Assembly: GCA_013368375.1 (NCBI GenBank)
Contig: JAACJP010000009.1
Span: 124,001-188,000 of the forward strand
Length of the DNA stretch: 64,000 bases
Reading direction: 5' to 3'
Source of the DNA: Tricholomella constricta
Lineage: Eukaryota > Basidiomycota > Agaricomycetes > Agaricales > Lyophyllaceae
Part shown: positions 35,255-47,678 of the stretch, one piece after another
Position numbering within the stretch: the first letter of the stretch is position 1
Layout of the letters: every line of letters starts with the position of its first letter
Position numbers and translations under genes: made by a program
The notes under the pieces: generated by a model
Told to the model about the DNA's origin: nothing
Seen by the model: only the letters and a program-made list of their open reading frames with translations
The model's database searches: none

Positions 35255-36501
35255 CTACCACTTCGCCATCCCCCATGCATTGAATGCGACCCCTCTCAAG
35301 TTCCACGTCCCTTCCCGTGGTTGCACCTCGCCCTTGGCATCTCTTGCTCGACAATGCACAATCCCACTCTCCGCAAAGCCTTCCAGCTCCGCCTCCCACA
35401 GCGTCCAGCTCCACTTGCCCTCTTGGTACGTCATCCGCGCGTCGTGCCATGTCTTACCCCCGTCGGTCGTGACCTCGACACCCGCCACATTGGCGGTGGG
35501 ACTGGGCACGGCGTATCCTTTGACATACAACGAGGTAGGCGAGGTGAGGGTGGCGGAGCCGATGACGGAGTTCAGGGGGAGGCTGGTCATGCATGGGTAT
35601 TTGGACCACAGGGGTTTCGCTTCGGCTTTCGAATTCACCTGAAGGGTGATTAAGTAAATGAGCCCGGTCAACAGGCAGCGTAAGGAGACATACGGTTGGA
35701 GGGAGGATCTTGTAGTCGTGCTGCTGGTAAAAATTGGGTGACTCAGCGGGGGAGACGATGATGGTGTCCAGCCACTTCACCCATCGTGCGCCCAGATAGC
35801 CGGGCACGACAAGGCGCAGGGGACCGCCGTGTTCGGCTGTGAGGGGTTCGTCGTTCATCTTGCACGAGGTAGCGGTTCAGCACGTGGTGACATGCGAGGG
35901 AAGATAAACCCACCTCAAACGCGAGCAAAACATCGTCTTCCAGCCTCGTAGCTCTCTCCAAAGAAATTGAGGAGCCGTAGTACAAGTCGTCTTGACACAA
36001 CGTAGCGTAGGATGCAAAACAGACGTGCGAGTTGCCTTGCTGAACACCGACATGATTGAGGACATCGCGAAGCCTTACGCCGCCCCACCTGCAGTTGGCG
36101 ATGACACCGCTGTCCCACCCCACCCCACTCACCGGCTTGATGGCGCCCATCTCATTACGTCTGTTTCCTGCGCACTGAAATGCAAGGTGAGCTCCGCTCT
36201 TCGTAGGTAGGTACGGGAAACGTACTTGAAGAGCAGCGACGACATGCACCGTTCTGAAAGTAGCCTTGAGATCCGGAATCGTGAGATCCACTTCGCGGTC
36301 AACCCCTCCCTTTATGGACACAGAATAGGTCCCTTCGTCGAACTCACGGACAGGTCCGTGGTTCCGGCAGTATACGAGGTCCTCGGGAGTGAGGTTGAAT
36401 TCTACTAGGGAAGCAGTAGGAGCCTCGGCATTGAACGGCTTCGTTCCCTGAACTATTAAGAGCTCAGAATGCGGTGGTTCATCGGTGTAGTCCATGGTCA
36501 T
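35255..36501 (-). CDS. SUOX: Sulfite oxidase, molybdopterin and dimerisation domains
   Basis: Molybdenum-cofactor sulfite oxidase, converting sulfite to sulfate. Exons 36226-36501, 35914-36174, 35694-35858 and 35255-35638 give 361 aa. The Moco domain shows [10 protein letters not shown] with the cofactor-ligating Cys, [29 protein letters not shown], and [20 protein letters not shown] with VKWLDTI. The dimerisation domain reads [29 protein letters not shown] and GKTWHDARM. There is no cytochrome b5 domain, so it resembles the plant-type, oxygen-using enzyme. The C-terminus GMAKW is not a classical peroxisomal signal. A second in-frame ATG two codons later (MDYTDEPP) could be the start. Confidence 0.94.
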
Positions 36502-36829
36502 GGTGGCTTGCAGTGTGGTTGTTGTTGGCAGGAGTGGTGTTTTCGGTCGGAACTCGTTTCATAACATTGATATGCCCACACCTTGGCGATATCACAACTG
36601 GCGTGCAGCCTGCGTGCAGGTCAAGTCTGGAGCGCTTAAGTATGTAGATCGGAAAGACGGTGACAGAATGACCATGTCCTTCACATGTACAGTGGGTGCA
36701 GTTTAAGATCCAGACAGAATTACATGTTCTAGGCCGTTCACGTGACCTTTCTATGCATTTTTCGTCCGTTTCTCTAAGGGTAATACAGCTAGGTGTGCCC
36801 CCGATAAAGTATGTTCTAAACGACGTCCT
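36502..36829. other. Intergenic region, no gene seen
   Basis: Upstream flank of sulfite oxidase and 3' flank of COX12; no coding or RNA gene recognised. Confidence 0.6.
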
Positions 36830-37365
36830 TTAAGGCTCCAGCGATGCGGGGAATGTGCCATTCTCGCGCTGTTCATCAAACTTGGCGATCTGTTACAAGA
36901 AAGTGTACGTGAGCTCCCAGACACGACACGATGATGAGGAGAAACCGCACCCATTCATCTGAGAAAGGAATGGCATGAGTAAAGAAGGACACGAAAGAAA
37001 CAGGGCACGTACTGGGGCACAGAGAGTTGTACGCCCTCTTGAACTGCTTGCATGGCGCGAAGTCCTCTCCCTTGGCGGCGACGCACTTGAAGTAGTCCGT
37101 GTAGTTCTGGAAGCTGTACGGCTGTTCAGCAGAATTTTTGAGACTCTAAGAACATGCGCACCAGTTCCTGGTCTGGTTGGTATTAGGGAAACGGGCTGGA
37201 GCATAGCTTGGTTAGTACCCGGAATTGGCAACACGATGAGGGCTTCACTCACCGTCAAAGCCGACGGTCTGAAGCACGAAGCGGCTAGGAGAGCATGTCA
37301 GGATGTACGGGGAACAAAAAAAAGTAAGCAAAGTACCTCTGCTCGGTGGATGCGGATTCAGACAT
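36830..37365 (-). CDS. COX12: Cytochrome c oxidase subunit VIb (Cox12)
   Basis: Intermembrane-space subunit of complex IV, COX6B in animals, imported by the Mia40 disulfide relay. 87 aa. The protein reads FDARFPNTNQTRNC, then FQNYTDYFKC, EDFAPCKQFKRAY and SLCPNEWIAKFDEQRENGT, giving the expected CX9C and CX10C cysteine pairs. Six exons were built: 29, 32, 34, 101, 8 and 60 nt, all phases consistent, total 264 nt. Exon 5 is only 8 nt (36951-36958, ATGAATGG in sense). Introns take up half the gene. Divergent from PRP18, with 129 bp between start codons. Confidence 0.95.
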
Positions 37366-37494
37366 GTTCGTGGCGAGTTCAAGAGTTCGGAAGGTGGCGG
37401 AAGAAATGGAAAGTGGAATGCTTACATCAGCATTTGCATTTCCTTTTCAACTCCCACCTACCCTGTCGCTCTCCCAGACTCTCCCAGATTCTCT

Positions 37495-38861
37495 ATGGAT
37501 GCTCTCAAGGCTCTCGTCGGCGAAAAACGCAAGGCTCTGCAGGAGGATCACAATGCATCCTTCAAGCCCAATAAATACATGCGCAGAGGCGACATTGAGC
37601 GTCTCAAGGAAGAAGCCAAGCTTAAAGAGCAGCAGGACCGTGACGAGGTCGCAAAGCGCGAGGAAGAGGTCAAGGCCCTCGCGCGCAAAGGGAAATTAGT
37701 GAGTCTCGTTCTTGCGTATATCAAGGTCTCCATATCCTTATTCGCAAATGGAGAGCAGATCCCTTCACGTTCTGCTACCAACTCGCCTCATCCAGGTGCA
37801 CTAGATGACAAGTCCAGCAGTGGCACACCGGCACCTGAATTATCTCTGTTCAACATTTCGAATGAGGAGACTATACGCCGGCTGCGGGGGAAGGGTCAGC
37901 CAATACGACTGTTTGCCGAATCTGATAAAGAGAGGCGGCTGCGTTTGCGGGCGCTTGAGTTGATTGAGGAGAAGGGCCATGAGAGGCAGGGTGGGCAAAA
38001 TGACTTCAAAAAGGCGTTGGAAGATGTGGAGAATGTCGAGAAGGAGTTGCAGAAAAAGAGCAATAAGGGGAAGAAGAAGGATGATTCGGAACAAGCTGCC
38101 GTGGGGGTGCTGGATCTGGGACTCATTAAAAGTGATCCTGACAAGCTCTACCCCATCATCTACTTCGCACTGAAGCGGACGCTGAAGGAATGGGGAGAAG
38201 CCATGGATGAGCGGCCAGGTTCGTATCCACCTAACTTTCACTATTGAACATTGACATGTTCAACTATGCGGTCACTACCGTAGACCATATCAAGAGAACG
38301 ACACAAGGAAAACTTGCCGCAGCCACCCAGGTTCAATCCGCAGAGTATCTTAAACCTCTTTTCAAGACTCTCCGATCAAGAGTACGTCGTCACTTTCATT
38401 CCATGGCTGACCCCCTGTTTACCTCGACTTATATAGAGTCTACCGTCCGACATGCTGGCAAGGATGGCCGAAATAGTGCACCACATGCAGAAACGACAAT
38501 ATCAGCGTGCCAACGACTCGTACCTGCGTCTTTCCATCGGAAACGCACCTTGGCCCATCGGCGTGACCATGGTTGGGTATGTCCCTCTGCCCAAAACCCG
38601 CCGCCCTGTCCTGACATTCCTACTTCGTTGACAGTATCCACGAGCGTTCGGCACGCGAAAAGATCTCAGCAGACCAGGTCGCGCATGTCTTGAACGACGA
38701 GGTTAGCAGGAAGTACATCCAGAGCCTGAAACGGTCAGTTCCTCCACGAACCTTTGTATATTACATCTTTGGCTGAATTTTTTTTTTCCTTTTCTTGCAG
38801 GCTACTTACGTTTTCACAGACGAAGTATCCACCGGAAGACATCTCGCAACTGATGGGGTAG
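37495..38861 (+). CDS. PRP18: Pre-mRNA splicing factor Prp18
   Basis: U5-associated second-step splicing factor. Exons 37495-37698, 37759-38218, 38284-38381, 38437-38576, 38635-38733 and 38801-38861 give 353 aa. An N-terminal charged helix ([20 protein letters not shown]) precedes the PRP4-like/SFM segment [20 protein letters not shown] with [15 protein letters not shown]. The Prp18 domain has the diagnostic loop [29 protein letters not shown], and [20 protein letters not shown]. These are the conserved region motifs of Prp18. Ends ISQLMG. The ATG at 37495 fits the family start; a longer upstream frame exists but overlaps the shared promoter. Confidence 0.96.
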
Positions 38862-39846
38862 GCTGCGGCGGCGATGGCCCTACGCCAGGTTGCTCATTGC
38901 TGGGTTGTTTGGGGTTCATGGCTACTTACTCATCTTTGTATGTATATCAATTTTTTTTTTTTCGAAACAACGCTTTCTGTTCGTTCTTGACCCCTACACA
39001 CCTCCTATCTATTTTGTCCGACATTCGGACTTTAGACTGGCCACTTGGTTTCGAGTCGCCACAGTAGCTGGCGGAGAAGCCTGCGTTGATGTCCTCAGAT
39101 AATCTCGTGATGAAACCAGGTGGCGCGGACACCGTCACACCCACCTTGGAACCTGAGCAGGGATCGACGATTCACCCCTTCGTAATCATTCATCATCACC
39201 CGTGCCTTGCGCGTATGGAGAAGAAGGAAATTTTAACTTTTGGCCAATGTGCTGATCAGCCCAACAACGTTGTAGATCTTGATCGAAGCACTTAACCCCG
39301 TTGGATCACATATGCGTTACCGGCCGTAAACACCTCTTTCCACCTGGAGCGCCTTCATGCCCATTCAGTCATGCTGAACGAAGGCCTGGACTGCAAGTAC
39401 CTGGCCGCAGGATGCGCTCGACGTTCTTCGCGATTGACGACGCTCCTGTCCTCGAAGTTGCCAATGTTTCCAGGTCTGCAAAGAAACACGAGCCAATTGA
39501 ACTTGCCCCAAAAGTCTCGAACGGTCCATTCTATGATTCCATCGCTAACACCTCGATGGCTAGGAAGGGGCTACTCGGAGACCACGGGCCAGCCCACACA
39601 CACTGCATGTCCTTGTCTTTTCCGAACGCGTCTGTCACAACCACTGAGTTTCGCAACTGCATGCCATCCAACCTTTTCCTTTGTAATAAATACCCCGACT
39701 ACCTTAGTTTACAACTACTAATACCAAGTTCGGAGCACTCAGTGTCCAGCCTGGTATAAGCTCTAAAGGCTTCCGCAACTCGGCATGGACTATAGGTCCA
39801 TATACATAATACCATGCACACCGCAGGGCTTCAACATGGTCCGGAT
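38862..39846. other. Convergent intergenic region, no supported gene
   Basis: 3' flanks of PRP18 (+) and JJJ1 (-). A 152-codon open frame at 39301-39759 (+) has no recognisable motif and was not called. A T11 run lies near 38950. Confidence 0.5.
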
Positions 39847-42128
39847 TTATCGCTTAGCCTTCCTTCCCTTTTTGCCGCGATGCTCCTCGCTGTCCTTCGT
39901 GTCAGGGACGGCCAGCGCATGCCCTGTCTCCTTGATGTGCGCGAACAGTTTTGTCTTGCTCGTGAACCGCTGTCGGCACACATTGCACTAAGACGAGATT
40001 TTCCATCAACATCTAGGCCAGAGAAGAAGAGAAGCAGAAGTGCAGTGCAACCCGAGAAAAACGAAGGAAGCAAGGCCGAGTTCGCCGCTTCACGCTCAGG
40101 GGAAAGTATCCAAGGACGCACCTGCAGCTGATTCTGCGCGTCCGGCGTAGCGTCACCAGCCTCGGTCTTTTTTGCCTGTCGCGCACGCCTCTTCTCGCGC
40201 TTAGAAAGTTCCGCCGGCCCGGTCGCTTCCTCAGCCCCAGCTACAGCTCCATCTCCAGCATCCGCATTGTCTACGTCGTCCGGTAAAGGGGTGGTGCCCT
40301 GGAGATCTGGGATCGCTGCGGAGGGCAAATCGGGTGTGGGCCCATCGGGCAAGGATGCGTGCGCCTCGGAACGCCCGGTCTTCAAGGCTCGTCGCTCTGT
40401 CCTCGTAAGCGGTTCTGCAGGTTGTGGTGGCAGTCGCGCCGCTTTCTTCTTTTTCTTCTTCTGCTTCCGAAGCGATTGCTCCTCGTCGCTGTCTGTGGCT
40501 TCTTTGGGTGTGGTACTCGGCTCGGTTTCTTTTTCCAGTTCTATTGGATCGACGGGCAGTGGGGTGTGACTCGGTGTGTGTGGTGGCTCTGGGGGCTCCG
40601 GCTGCTCTAAAGGGTCTACCGGTCCATCCGACAACGCGTCTTCATCATCATCTTCCTCAACGGAATCCTCATCCCCATCAAGGGGCTCGCCAAGATCCAG
40701 GTCTTCGTTCTCCTCGAGCATTTGCTGGCGCAGTAGCTCAACTTCCCTCAGGTGCTTTTTGCTTCGCTCGTGGCTGTCCCATGCAGCCTCACTCCGGAAC
40801 GTCTTCCGGCACGCCACGCACTCCCATTCTTCTGGGTCTTCGCCTTCTGCAGCTGCCCAATCCAGATCGGCGTGGAGGTTACCCGTGTCTACCTTTTGCC
40901 ATTCCTGCTCAATATATTCCTCTGTCACTTGCTGGCGCTTGCGAGGGGCCCCTCCAACGGGCGTGGCAGACCCTGACGCCTGGTTCTGTGATAACTCAGC
41001 TTGTCGCGCGAGGTGAGCCTTGTACCGCGGATCTCGTTTGCGGATGAATTTAGCGAGGGACTGCGATATATATAGTTAGATCAAGATTGGAAGCACGTTT
41101 TTGCAATGCGTACCCTTATAGTGTCGTTGTAGTCTCGACGAGCATCATCGCGAGCTTTTTTATTATCTTTTTCCATTAACCTGGCTAGAAATGAGCGTCA
41201 TAACAACTCTCACATGTGGTATCCATGCATACCTTCGGACCCGTCTATCGGGGGCCTCGGCGAGATTCCATTGCTCGGACCAGATGAAGTCCTTGGCCGT
41301 TGCAAAGTTTACCCAGGCTGCATAGAAGAGCCTGGCAGCTTCATGTTCATGATCGTCATTTTTGTCCACAGCTGCCCATGGCCACGTTGAGTAACCGAAA
41401 GATGGGAAGTCAGCGTCAGCAGAGAACATAGCCTCTTCTGCCCGCAGGCGCTCAAACAAGTTGCGATAGAGAGTGAAAAAGCTCTGCACGATTGGATTCA
41501 AGTCAACAACGGATGAATCAGTACAGAACAAGAAACGAACATCTGCGCCGTCGTCGAATCCAGACCACAAAGTAGCATCAAAGAATCGTGAAAGATGTCG
41601 TACGGTCAGGCCTCTGTCCCTTGCGCGCGGCGGAGGGGCACCCTTTCGTACGTCCTCGAAGACAGTCTCTGCATCTGCTTCAGGCACTAGCGAGGCCTTA
41701 TGGGAATCGTACCACGCGCGTTCCTACTGGCGAGATGATTAAAGATTCATGGAGTAAAGTTGAAGCGTTGATCCTTACTTGCTCGTCACTCAGGACCTGC
41801 CTACGAGGTAAACAACATCTCTTGACCAGATTAAGCTATCCGATCGCTCACCTCGTAAGCTTGCTGTAATGTCGCGAATCGCTTGGTTGCGCCTTCAACA
41901 TCGTCTTTGTTCTTATCTGGGTGGTGAATCAGAGCTAGGCGACGAAACGAGCGCTGCGAGGGTGTAAATTGCATTGAAGGATACAGAGATCGGTGAAGGT
42001 CCCACCTTGATTTCATCGGCAGTCGCATTCTCGTCGATTTCGAGCAGCTCATAGTAATCGGGAACACTGGAATCCTGAGCCTGTGAGGCATTTGCACCAC
42101 CGCGCCCTGTCGATTCCCGTGCGCCCAT
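39847..42128 (-). CDS. JJJ1: J-domain/zinc-finger cochaperone Jjj1 (DNAJC21)
   Basis: Hsp70 cochaperone acting with Rei1 in late cytoplasmic 60S ribosome maturation. N-terminal J domain: [32 protein letters not shown] with the catalytic HPD, and [21 protein letters not shown]. Then the Jjj1-specific region ([47 protein letters not shown]), a basic linker ([20 protein letters not shown]), and zinc finger 1, [21 protein letters not shown] long acidic and lysine-rich stretch leads to zinc finger 2, [18 protein letters not shown] with GH, in the last exon. This two-finger layout is typical of Jjj1. About eight exons. Divergent from TIM13 with 200 bp between starts. Confidence 0.95.
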
Positions 42129-42328
42129 ACGGTAGGCGTTGTAGTCGGAGTCAGGTAAAGCGCCAGAATTTCAAGATTGCATGTCCAAATTGGGAAAGTG
42201 ATCGAGAGCGAGCCGAAAACAAACTTGACTTCCGCAAATTTCGTGTCGCGTCTGCTCGCTGTCCTGCTCAGCGACCAAAACCCGTTCCTCCTCCCACTTA
42301 TTCGTCCTTATAAAATCTACCAATAGCC

Positions 42329-42867
42329 ATGTCTTTCATGTCATCATCATCCCCGTCCGCGGGGCCAACTGGTGAGCTGCTCCACGACTCTCACCTGAGC
42401 CTGAAATTCTAGCAACACATTACAACTGCAGACATGAACGCCGCGAAGGAGGCAGTCATGAACAATGTTCGCCAGGAGCTTGCGGTAGCCAATGCACAGG
42501 AACTTATGAACGTGCGTCGTGGTCTCTCGGTTCCCACCTACGTTGCGTGCGCTCACACGGCCTTGGTCTGACAGAAAGCGAGCGAGCGTTGCTTCGCAAA
42601 GTGCGTCACAAAACCCGGCGGGTCTCTTTCTAGTTCGGAACAGGTGTGCTTCGTTTCCGTTCACCTCTTTCGCTCCGCTCCGACTAACGACGACTCCGAA
42701 ACAGACGTGTCTCTCGAGATGTCTGGACCGCTACATGGAAGCTTGTAAGTTAGCTCACCCTCTGCGGGTAAAACGATCACTAATTTCTGCACACAGTCAA
42801 CATTGTCAGCAAGACGTACATTCAGCGGCTGGTACAGGAGAGGGGGCGGTCAACGGAGCTGCACTAG
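42329..42867 (+). CDS. TIM13: Small Tim protein Tim13
   Basis: Intermembrane-space chaperone that, as a hexamer with Tim8, escorts carrier proteins and Tim23 to the inner membrane. Five exons starting at 42329 give 100 aa, ending ERGRSTELH at TAG 42865-42867. Twin CX3C motifs, CFAKC and CLSRC, lie in ASERCFAKCVTKPGGSLSS and EQTCLSRCLDRYMEA. N-terminal helix MNAAKEAVMNNVRQELAVAN is the Tim13 substrate-binding helix type. Introns fall after the first 14 codons, before the first CX3C, between the two CX3C pairs, and inside the last helix. Divergent from JJJ1. Confidence 0.96.
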
Positions 42868-43417
42868 ACTTCAACGACGTAAACTTCATATCAACTCCAT
42901 ACCTAATTTATCATGCTCGACCCCGGACCAGCTCGCGCGAGCAGCAGAAAGAAGGCAGAAGATACGCAAATGCCAAATGAAATTCATTTATGGGCGTCTG
43001 ATTCTGCAAAATAACTAACCTACAAGTTTGTTCCGTTTGACTACCTAACTAACTAATTAATTAATGAGCGCAATGCTACTAAGTACGCATACGATACAAC
43101 TATAGAACAACGCCTCGGTCCAATAAGGAGTTCACGAGGCGGGCATGCAAGGGTGGTAGTATAAGTAACTGAGTGAGTAAAGCGGTGGAGACGTATAAGT
43201 GAGGGTGCAACACAACATTATAGCACAGCGAAGGTAAAGTGTCGAGTGATGACGAACAAGAACGGTCGAACGGGCTGCAGAGTCGTGGAAGGCAAATGAA
43301 AGCGGAAGCACTCTGGACGCATTAGAATTATTTATTTATGATTCGCGCGCAGGTATTGGTCTTCGGGCAGGAGAGGAGCGGAGGCGGACACGGAGCCTAT
43401 GTGGTCTCGTGCCTGGT
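42868..43417. other. Convergent intergenic region, no gene seen
   Basis: 3' flanks of TIM13 (+) and the homeodomain gene (-). Includes an AT-rich TAACTAACTAATTAATTAATGA stretch near 43047. No gene recognised. Confidence 0.6.
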
Positions 43418-45330
43418 TTAATCGAGGAGATGGGGCGGGGGATGATACGGCGTCGTCAGCAGTGGCGGCGACGGGGTTGCCTGGATATAGTGATGCTGGT
43501 GTTGCGCGTTGATGTGGTGACTAGGGTGTTGAACAGTCTGCATGGCCCCCGCGGTAGAAGGCGCGCTTGCCCTGCGCATGCGCAGATCCTCTGTCTGATA
43601 CGGCTGTATCACCCGCGGCGGCGCATCATTATAGTATGAACGTGTGGCGGGCTGCGCAGAGTACGGCCGGGGTGCGAGGCCGTGTGAAATGGGTATGTCG
43701 GAATAGTCATCAACCGGTTGGCTGCGGTGTGCGACGTTGTGGTGCGCGTCGACCGGGGAATAGTCTGTGTATATTGGCCCACCCTCAACGCCGAAATTTG
43801 CCGAGACCGGACGACTGCTGCTGGTGGCGCTGTACGTGTGGGAATGGGACTGATGGTGAGCAAACGAAACAGGAACGGTGCTGGGAGCGCTATAAGGCGG
43901 CGGATCACTGTCGTTTGAATAGGCAGAATCAGGGGAGGGCGTTGTTACGCCCGAGCCTGTGTACGATGATCGCTTCAAAAAACGGCTGCTCTGATGCGGC
44001 GCAGGGGACTCGACAGCATCGTGATGCTGGTAGTGATACCCTGGCCCCGTCAAATTTGCCATTGGAGGGAGAGGCAGCTCCATTGCCGCCATAGGGGAGG
44101 TGGACTGCTCAGAACGGTACGATGGCGGACGCAGAGGAATGTCCGAGGTGGACTTGGTATGCAGATTGCGAAGCAGGTGTGCCAGTTGAACTGCCGAGCC
44201 GATCAGATCGTGACGCAGTACGCGGGACGCCTGTTGTCCTTCTGTCCAGTCCGAACATCGCTTCCAATGTCGGATAGGGGTTCCATCTGCCGTCGGCGGG
44301 CCAATGTTCTCCAAGTAGAATAACGGCGGCTCTGAAAGCAAGAACGAGGCCAGTCCCGACCCCGGAGCAGCATTCGTAAACTCCGTGTCGATGATGGTTT
44401 CAAAGGGGATCTCCATTTTGAAGCCGAAGCCGACGGAGTGGATGAACCAAGTCAGGCAACGTTTGACTTCGCATACGTACGCGACGAGGTCATGTTTGGC
44501 CACGGTGGTCGCAATCCGCCGCCATGTGCCAATGGTTAAATCAGTGCAAGGAATGATCGTCACAGCTGTCAAGTCAAAAAAGCCAATTCGTGGCGTCAAT
44601 CAGCACGTCGAAACAAATTAAAAATATGGGACTGGGACCAAGGCACTAACGTTCATCTTCGTGGATTAGGTTATGGAGATCAACTTGGAAGCCTGTAGAG
44701 AGCTGAGGCGGTGAGTCAGGAGGAGGCACCTCGATACTCGCGCCTCGACCTTTTTGTTTGCCATCTTGCAGTTTCGCCTTTGCACGTCTTGAAAGAAAGA
44801 AGAAAAAAGAAACAACCAGTTTGAGCTTAATGTCAACCCGAAATAAAATAAAATAAAATGCGTGCTCACCGATTTTGAAACCATATCTGTGTCTGGCGCT
44901 CCTGCATACCGAGGAGGTCACTGATCTCCCGTCGGCGCGCAGCCGTCGGGCTGCGGTCGAGTAGAAAAAAGCGTTCCAGGTGGATGAGCTGCTCTGGGGT
45001 GACACGGGAGCGTTTGCGCTTCTCGACCTTGTCTTTATCCGACTTGCCACTGGCGCTCGACACGGATCTCGACCGCTCGGGCCCCGACGCAGGTTCTCTC
45101 TCATCCTCAAGGGGTTCAGATCCTGAGTCACGCGACGAAGATGAGTGCGCTGCCGCCTGTGAGTGACAGTCGGGGGAGGGTGGAGGGAGGGAGACGACGG
45201 CGCTAGGAGGGCCTCTCTCGTCATCGTTATCGTGCAGCTGGATGAATCCCGGTGCGCCAAAGTTGATCGTCAAAGGCTCTTGCTTGGGGCGGATATCAAG
45301 AGAAGTTGAGTACGGCTCGTGCTGGGACAT
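43418..45330 (-). CDS. Homeodomain transcription factor
   Basis: DNA-binding regulator of the fungal homeobox family that in mushrooms includes developmental regulators such as Hom1/Hom2; exact orthology is not assigned. Starts MSQHEPYSTSLDIRPKQEP at 45330. The homeodomain begins KRKRSRVTPEQLIHLERFFL after an acidic/serine-rich region and ends with recognition helix RQTQIWFQNRRAKAKLQ, with W, F, N and R in place. An intron splits the two Arg codons of FQNRRAK. A conserved C-terminal domain follows (IPCTDLTIGTWRRIA, GFGFKMEIPFETIIDTEF, LASFLLSEPPLFYLE), then a long Ser/Pro/Tyr/His-rich tail without structure. Three exons. The 2.3-kb upstream gap suggests a long regulatory region. Confidence 0.93.
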
Positions 45331-47678
45331 GTCTTTCGCTGGAGAGAAGGAGGAGGAGACGTTGTGCGCAAGTTAGGGGTTCGGCGAATATTTAAAAAAT
45401 TGTGAAGGGGACTCACGATGTCCCGGGTGGAAGTCCCAGACGGAGCGACTTGGAAGAAGTACGGTGGCCAGGTTGAGAACACGAGGAGCGGCGAAATGCC
45501 GCTAAGGATTTAGATTGGGTCGGCTGTGGTAGCGTCACAGCGAGGGTTCGCACAACCAATCGGTAGCCGGAACCTCGATATCGGTTGAATTCTTTATGGA
45601 CCGAGAGAAAGGAAAAGATGCGTGGAGGGGTATTGGGAACGAATTATAGGAGCGGAGGGGTATTTGAAAAAAAAAAAAGAGTGACGAGAATTAGAGAGGA
45701 GGCCTAGATACGAAGCGGGAGCACCGAAAAAGGCGCAGGAGGGTTATGCACAACCCTCCTCCTCTGGCTAGGGTCCCCCTTAGATCAGATCTAGGCACGC
45801 GTAGTGGGAACACGGGTGGCAAGGGAACGGAGCCGGCCATGCTCGCCACACGCCCCACGCCCACGCGTCCGGGCGAGCTTAGAATGGGCCGGTCGTAGCA
45901 TGTCAAAGGAGAAAGCAGGATACATAAACAGTAAGTCGCAGAAGCTGAAAGGATCTGCGAGTGCAGGGCAACCCTGGACATTCCTCGAAAGCGTGTGTTT
46001 GTTACGAGTACAAACTTGCAACTCAGCTGAGCTTCAGCCTTCCGGGGTTGTCGTGTTCGGAGTGCCAGCGTGATTTGATTTACCGCATTCTGCAAACTTG
46101 GCAGAGCACTGGCCAGATGGGATCGGGGGGCGCTGCGCGTGTGGGTCTGTACCAGTCAAACAGGCTTAGTCACATCGAGGGAGGGGCGGTCCCGACTTGC
46201 GACTGGAGCTCGCCCGTAATAATCAAGTTCAAGGTGGAACGAACATCATGACATCCTTACAGCGAGGGTTCACAACCGGCGACCCCCGAGGAGGACATTG
46301 ACAGGGTTGATCGAGTTGGGCTGCTGCTGCAGGTAGTTCAACTCCGCAAGCAGGGTCTGGTGTGGTCGCCATGGATTAATGGAGAAGCTGTAACACATAC
46401 GGCGCACGCGCCAGGCTCCAGCCCCTGCAGCAGAACCCATCGTTGGAACTTCAGGAAGCTCGCATGTCGCTGTGCTCGCGTGACTTAAGAAGGAAGTTCA
46501 CGTCCAAGTACTTGTATTTGAATACGAGGACAATAAGGAAAAAACGTCACGAGTCACCACGGACTCGGACGCAGTAAAACTTAGTGCGACGGGGAGATCG
46601 AGGCCGGCTCCCAAGCACCACCTTTAAGGTTTCAGACCACAAGAAGGCGTGCCATATGATCCGGATGCCGTCCGTCCCTGAGTGCCTCCCACTCCCAGGG
46701 CCTGTTCCGCCACCGCGACCCGCGTCGCGACACCGCTCCTCCGGGATGCCCGCACAGCGCGTAGGTTACACGTACATCCACCTCGAGTCAGGCTTGTTAG
46801 TCGACGAAGACGTCAGAAACCATGCACCTTCGGCTGTTTGATGAAATTCGACATGTCCACTCCCTAGAACTGGGGAAAGGTTAACTGCATCGAGCCATCA
46901 GCGCCGCAAGACAGAAAGTCAGCAAGGACCTGAAGATCGTTGAAGGGTACATGATCGCCAGCAGTTGAAAGCAAACGCCAGCGACCTGAAGATCCTGATG
47001 ATCAGTTCAGCACCACAAGGCTGGATCCACAACGCCATGCACACTCCCTCCTGCCTGCAAAAGAGGGAGCGTCATGATCAACGCATCCACCCAACTTCGA
47101 GAAGCGCCAACCAACCCTTGGGGTTGAAAACGGCCGGTGACCTATCAAGAACGAGAGCATCGTTAGCGGAGAGTACGCGCGTCCAGGTCGCTTGTGCGCC
47201 GCCCGCCGAACCACAGCGCACACGGAAATCTAGCGTCGGTCAGCGGAAAAAACGGCACTCCATATCCTTATCCATTCAACCCAGCCCTTGAAGGTCTCTT
47301 ACCACACCCGCTTCCCCTCCTGGCTGCAAAAGAGGGAGCAAATCATCGATCACCTGGCATACCAACCTTGGCGAATAACAAAAAAAATTCTCTGGATTCT
47401 GTCAACTGAGAGCGGGAATGGGAGAGGGGCCCCCCGGCGTGAGGCGGGGCGGTAATACTTACGCATAGAGATAGGGATAGGATAGCAACAACCAAGAAAA
47501 AGGAAAACAAAGGATGGCGAGGGAGGGAGGAGGAGGGGGAAGCGCGCAAAACAGGAAAAGCAAAGGGAAGCAGACCCGATACTAATACCGACCAAGCCCG
47601 AGACTGAATTACCCTCCAGAGCCAGAACGCGAGGCAGGATACCTGTGTACCTACATCGCCGCGTAGCACATACACACC
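45331..47678. other. 2.3-kb upstream region of the homeodomain gene
   Basis: Between the homeodomain gene start (45330) and the U1-70K end (47679). No coding frame is convincing. It holds an A12 run at 45669-45680, a T-/A-rich leader, and diverged repeats at 46920-47370. Probably long promoter/5' leader of the homeodomain gene plus the 3' flank of U1-70K. Confidence 0.5.
47046..47370. repeat. Diverged repeat pair
   Basis: The core CTGCAAAAGAGGGAGC occurs at about 47056 and 47324, followed in both by similar but diverged text (ATGATCAACGCATC... / ATCATCGATCACC...) and an ACCAAC/CCAACTT end. A second short repeat, GACCTGAAGATC, occurs near 46926 and 46983. Degenerate and non-coding as far as can be seen. 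Confidence 0.5.

Noticed and set aside
39301..39759. 152-codon plus-strand frame
   Set aside because: No motif, no in-phase splice partner and no codon signal; lies in a convergent 3' flank.
42309..42315. TATAAAA before TIM13 as a TATA box
   Set aside because: Only 14 bp before the start codon, so it would lie inside the transcript leader.
45669..45680. A12 run as a retrotransposon tail
   Set aside because: No upstream reverse-transcriptase remnant or target-site duplication was seen.
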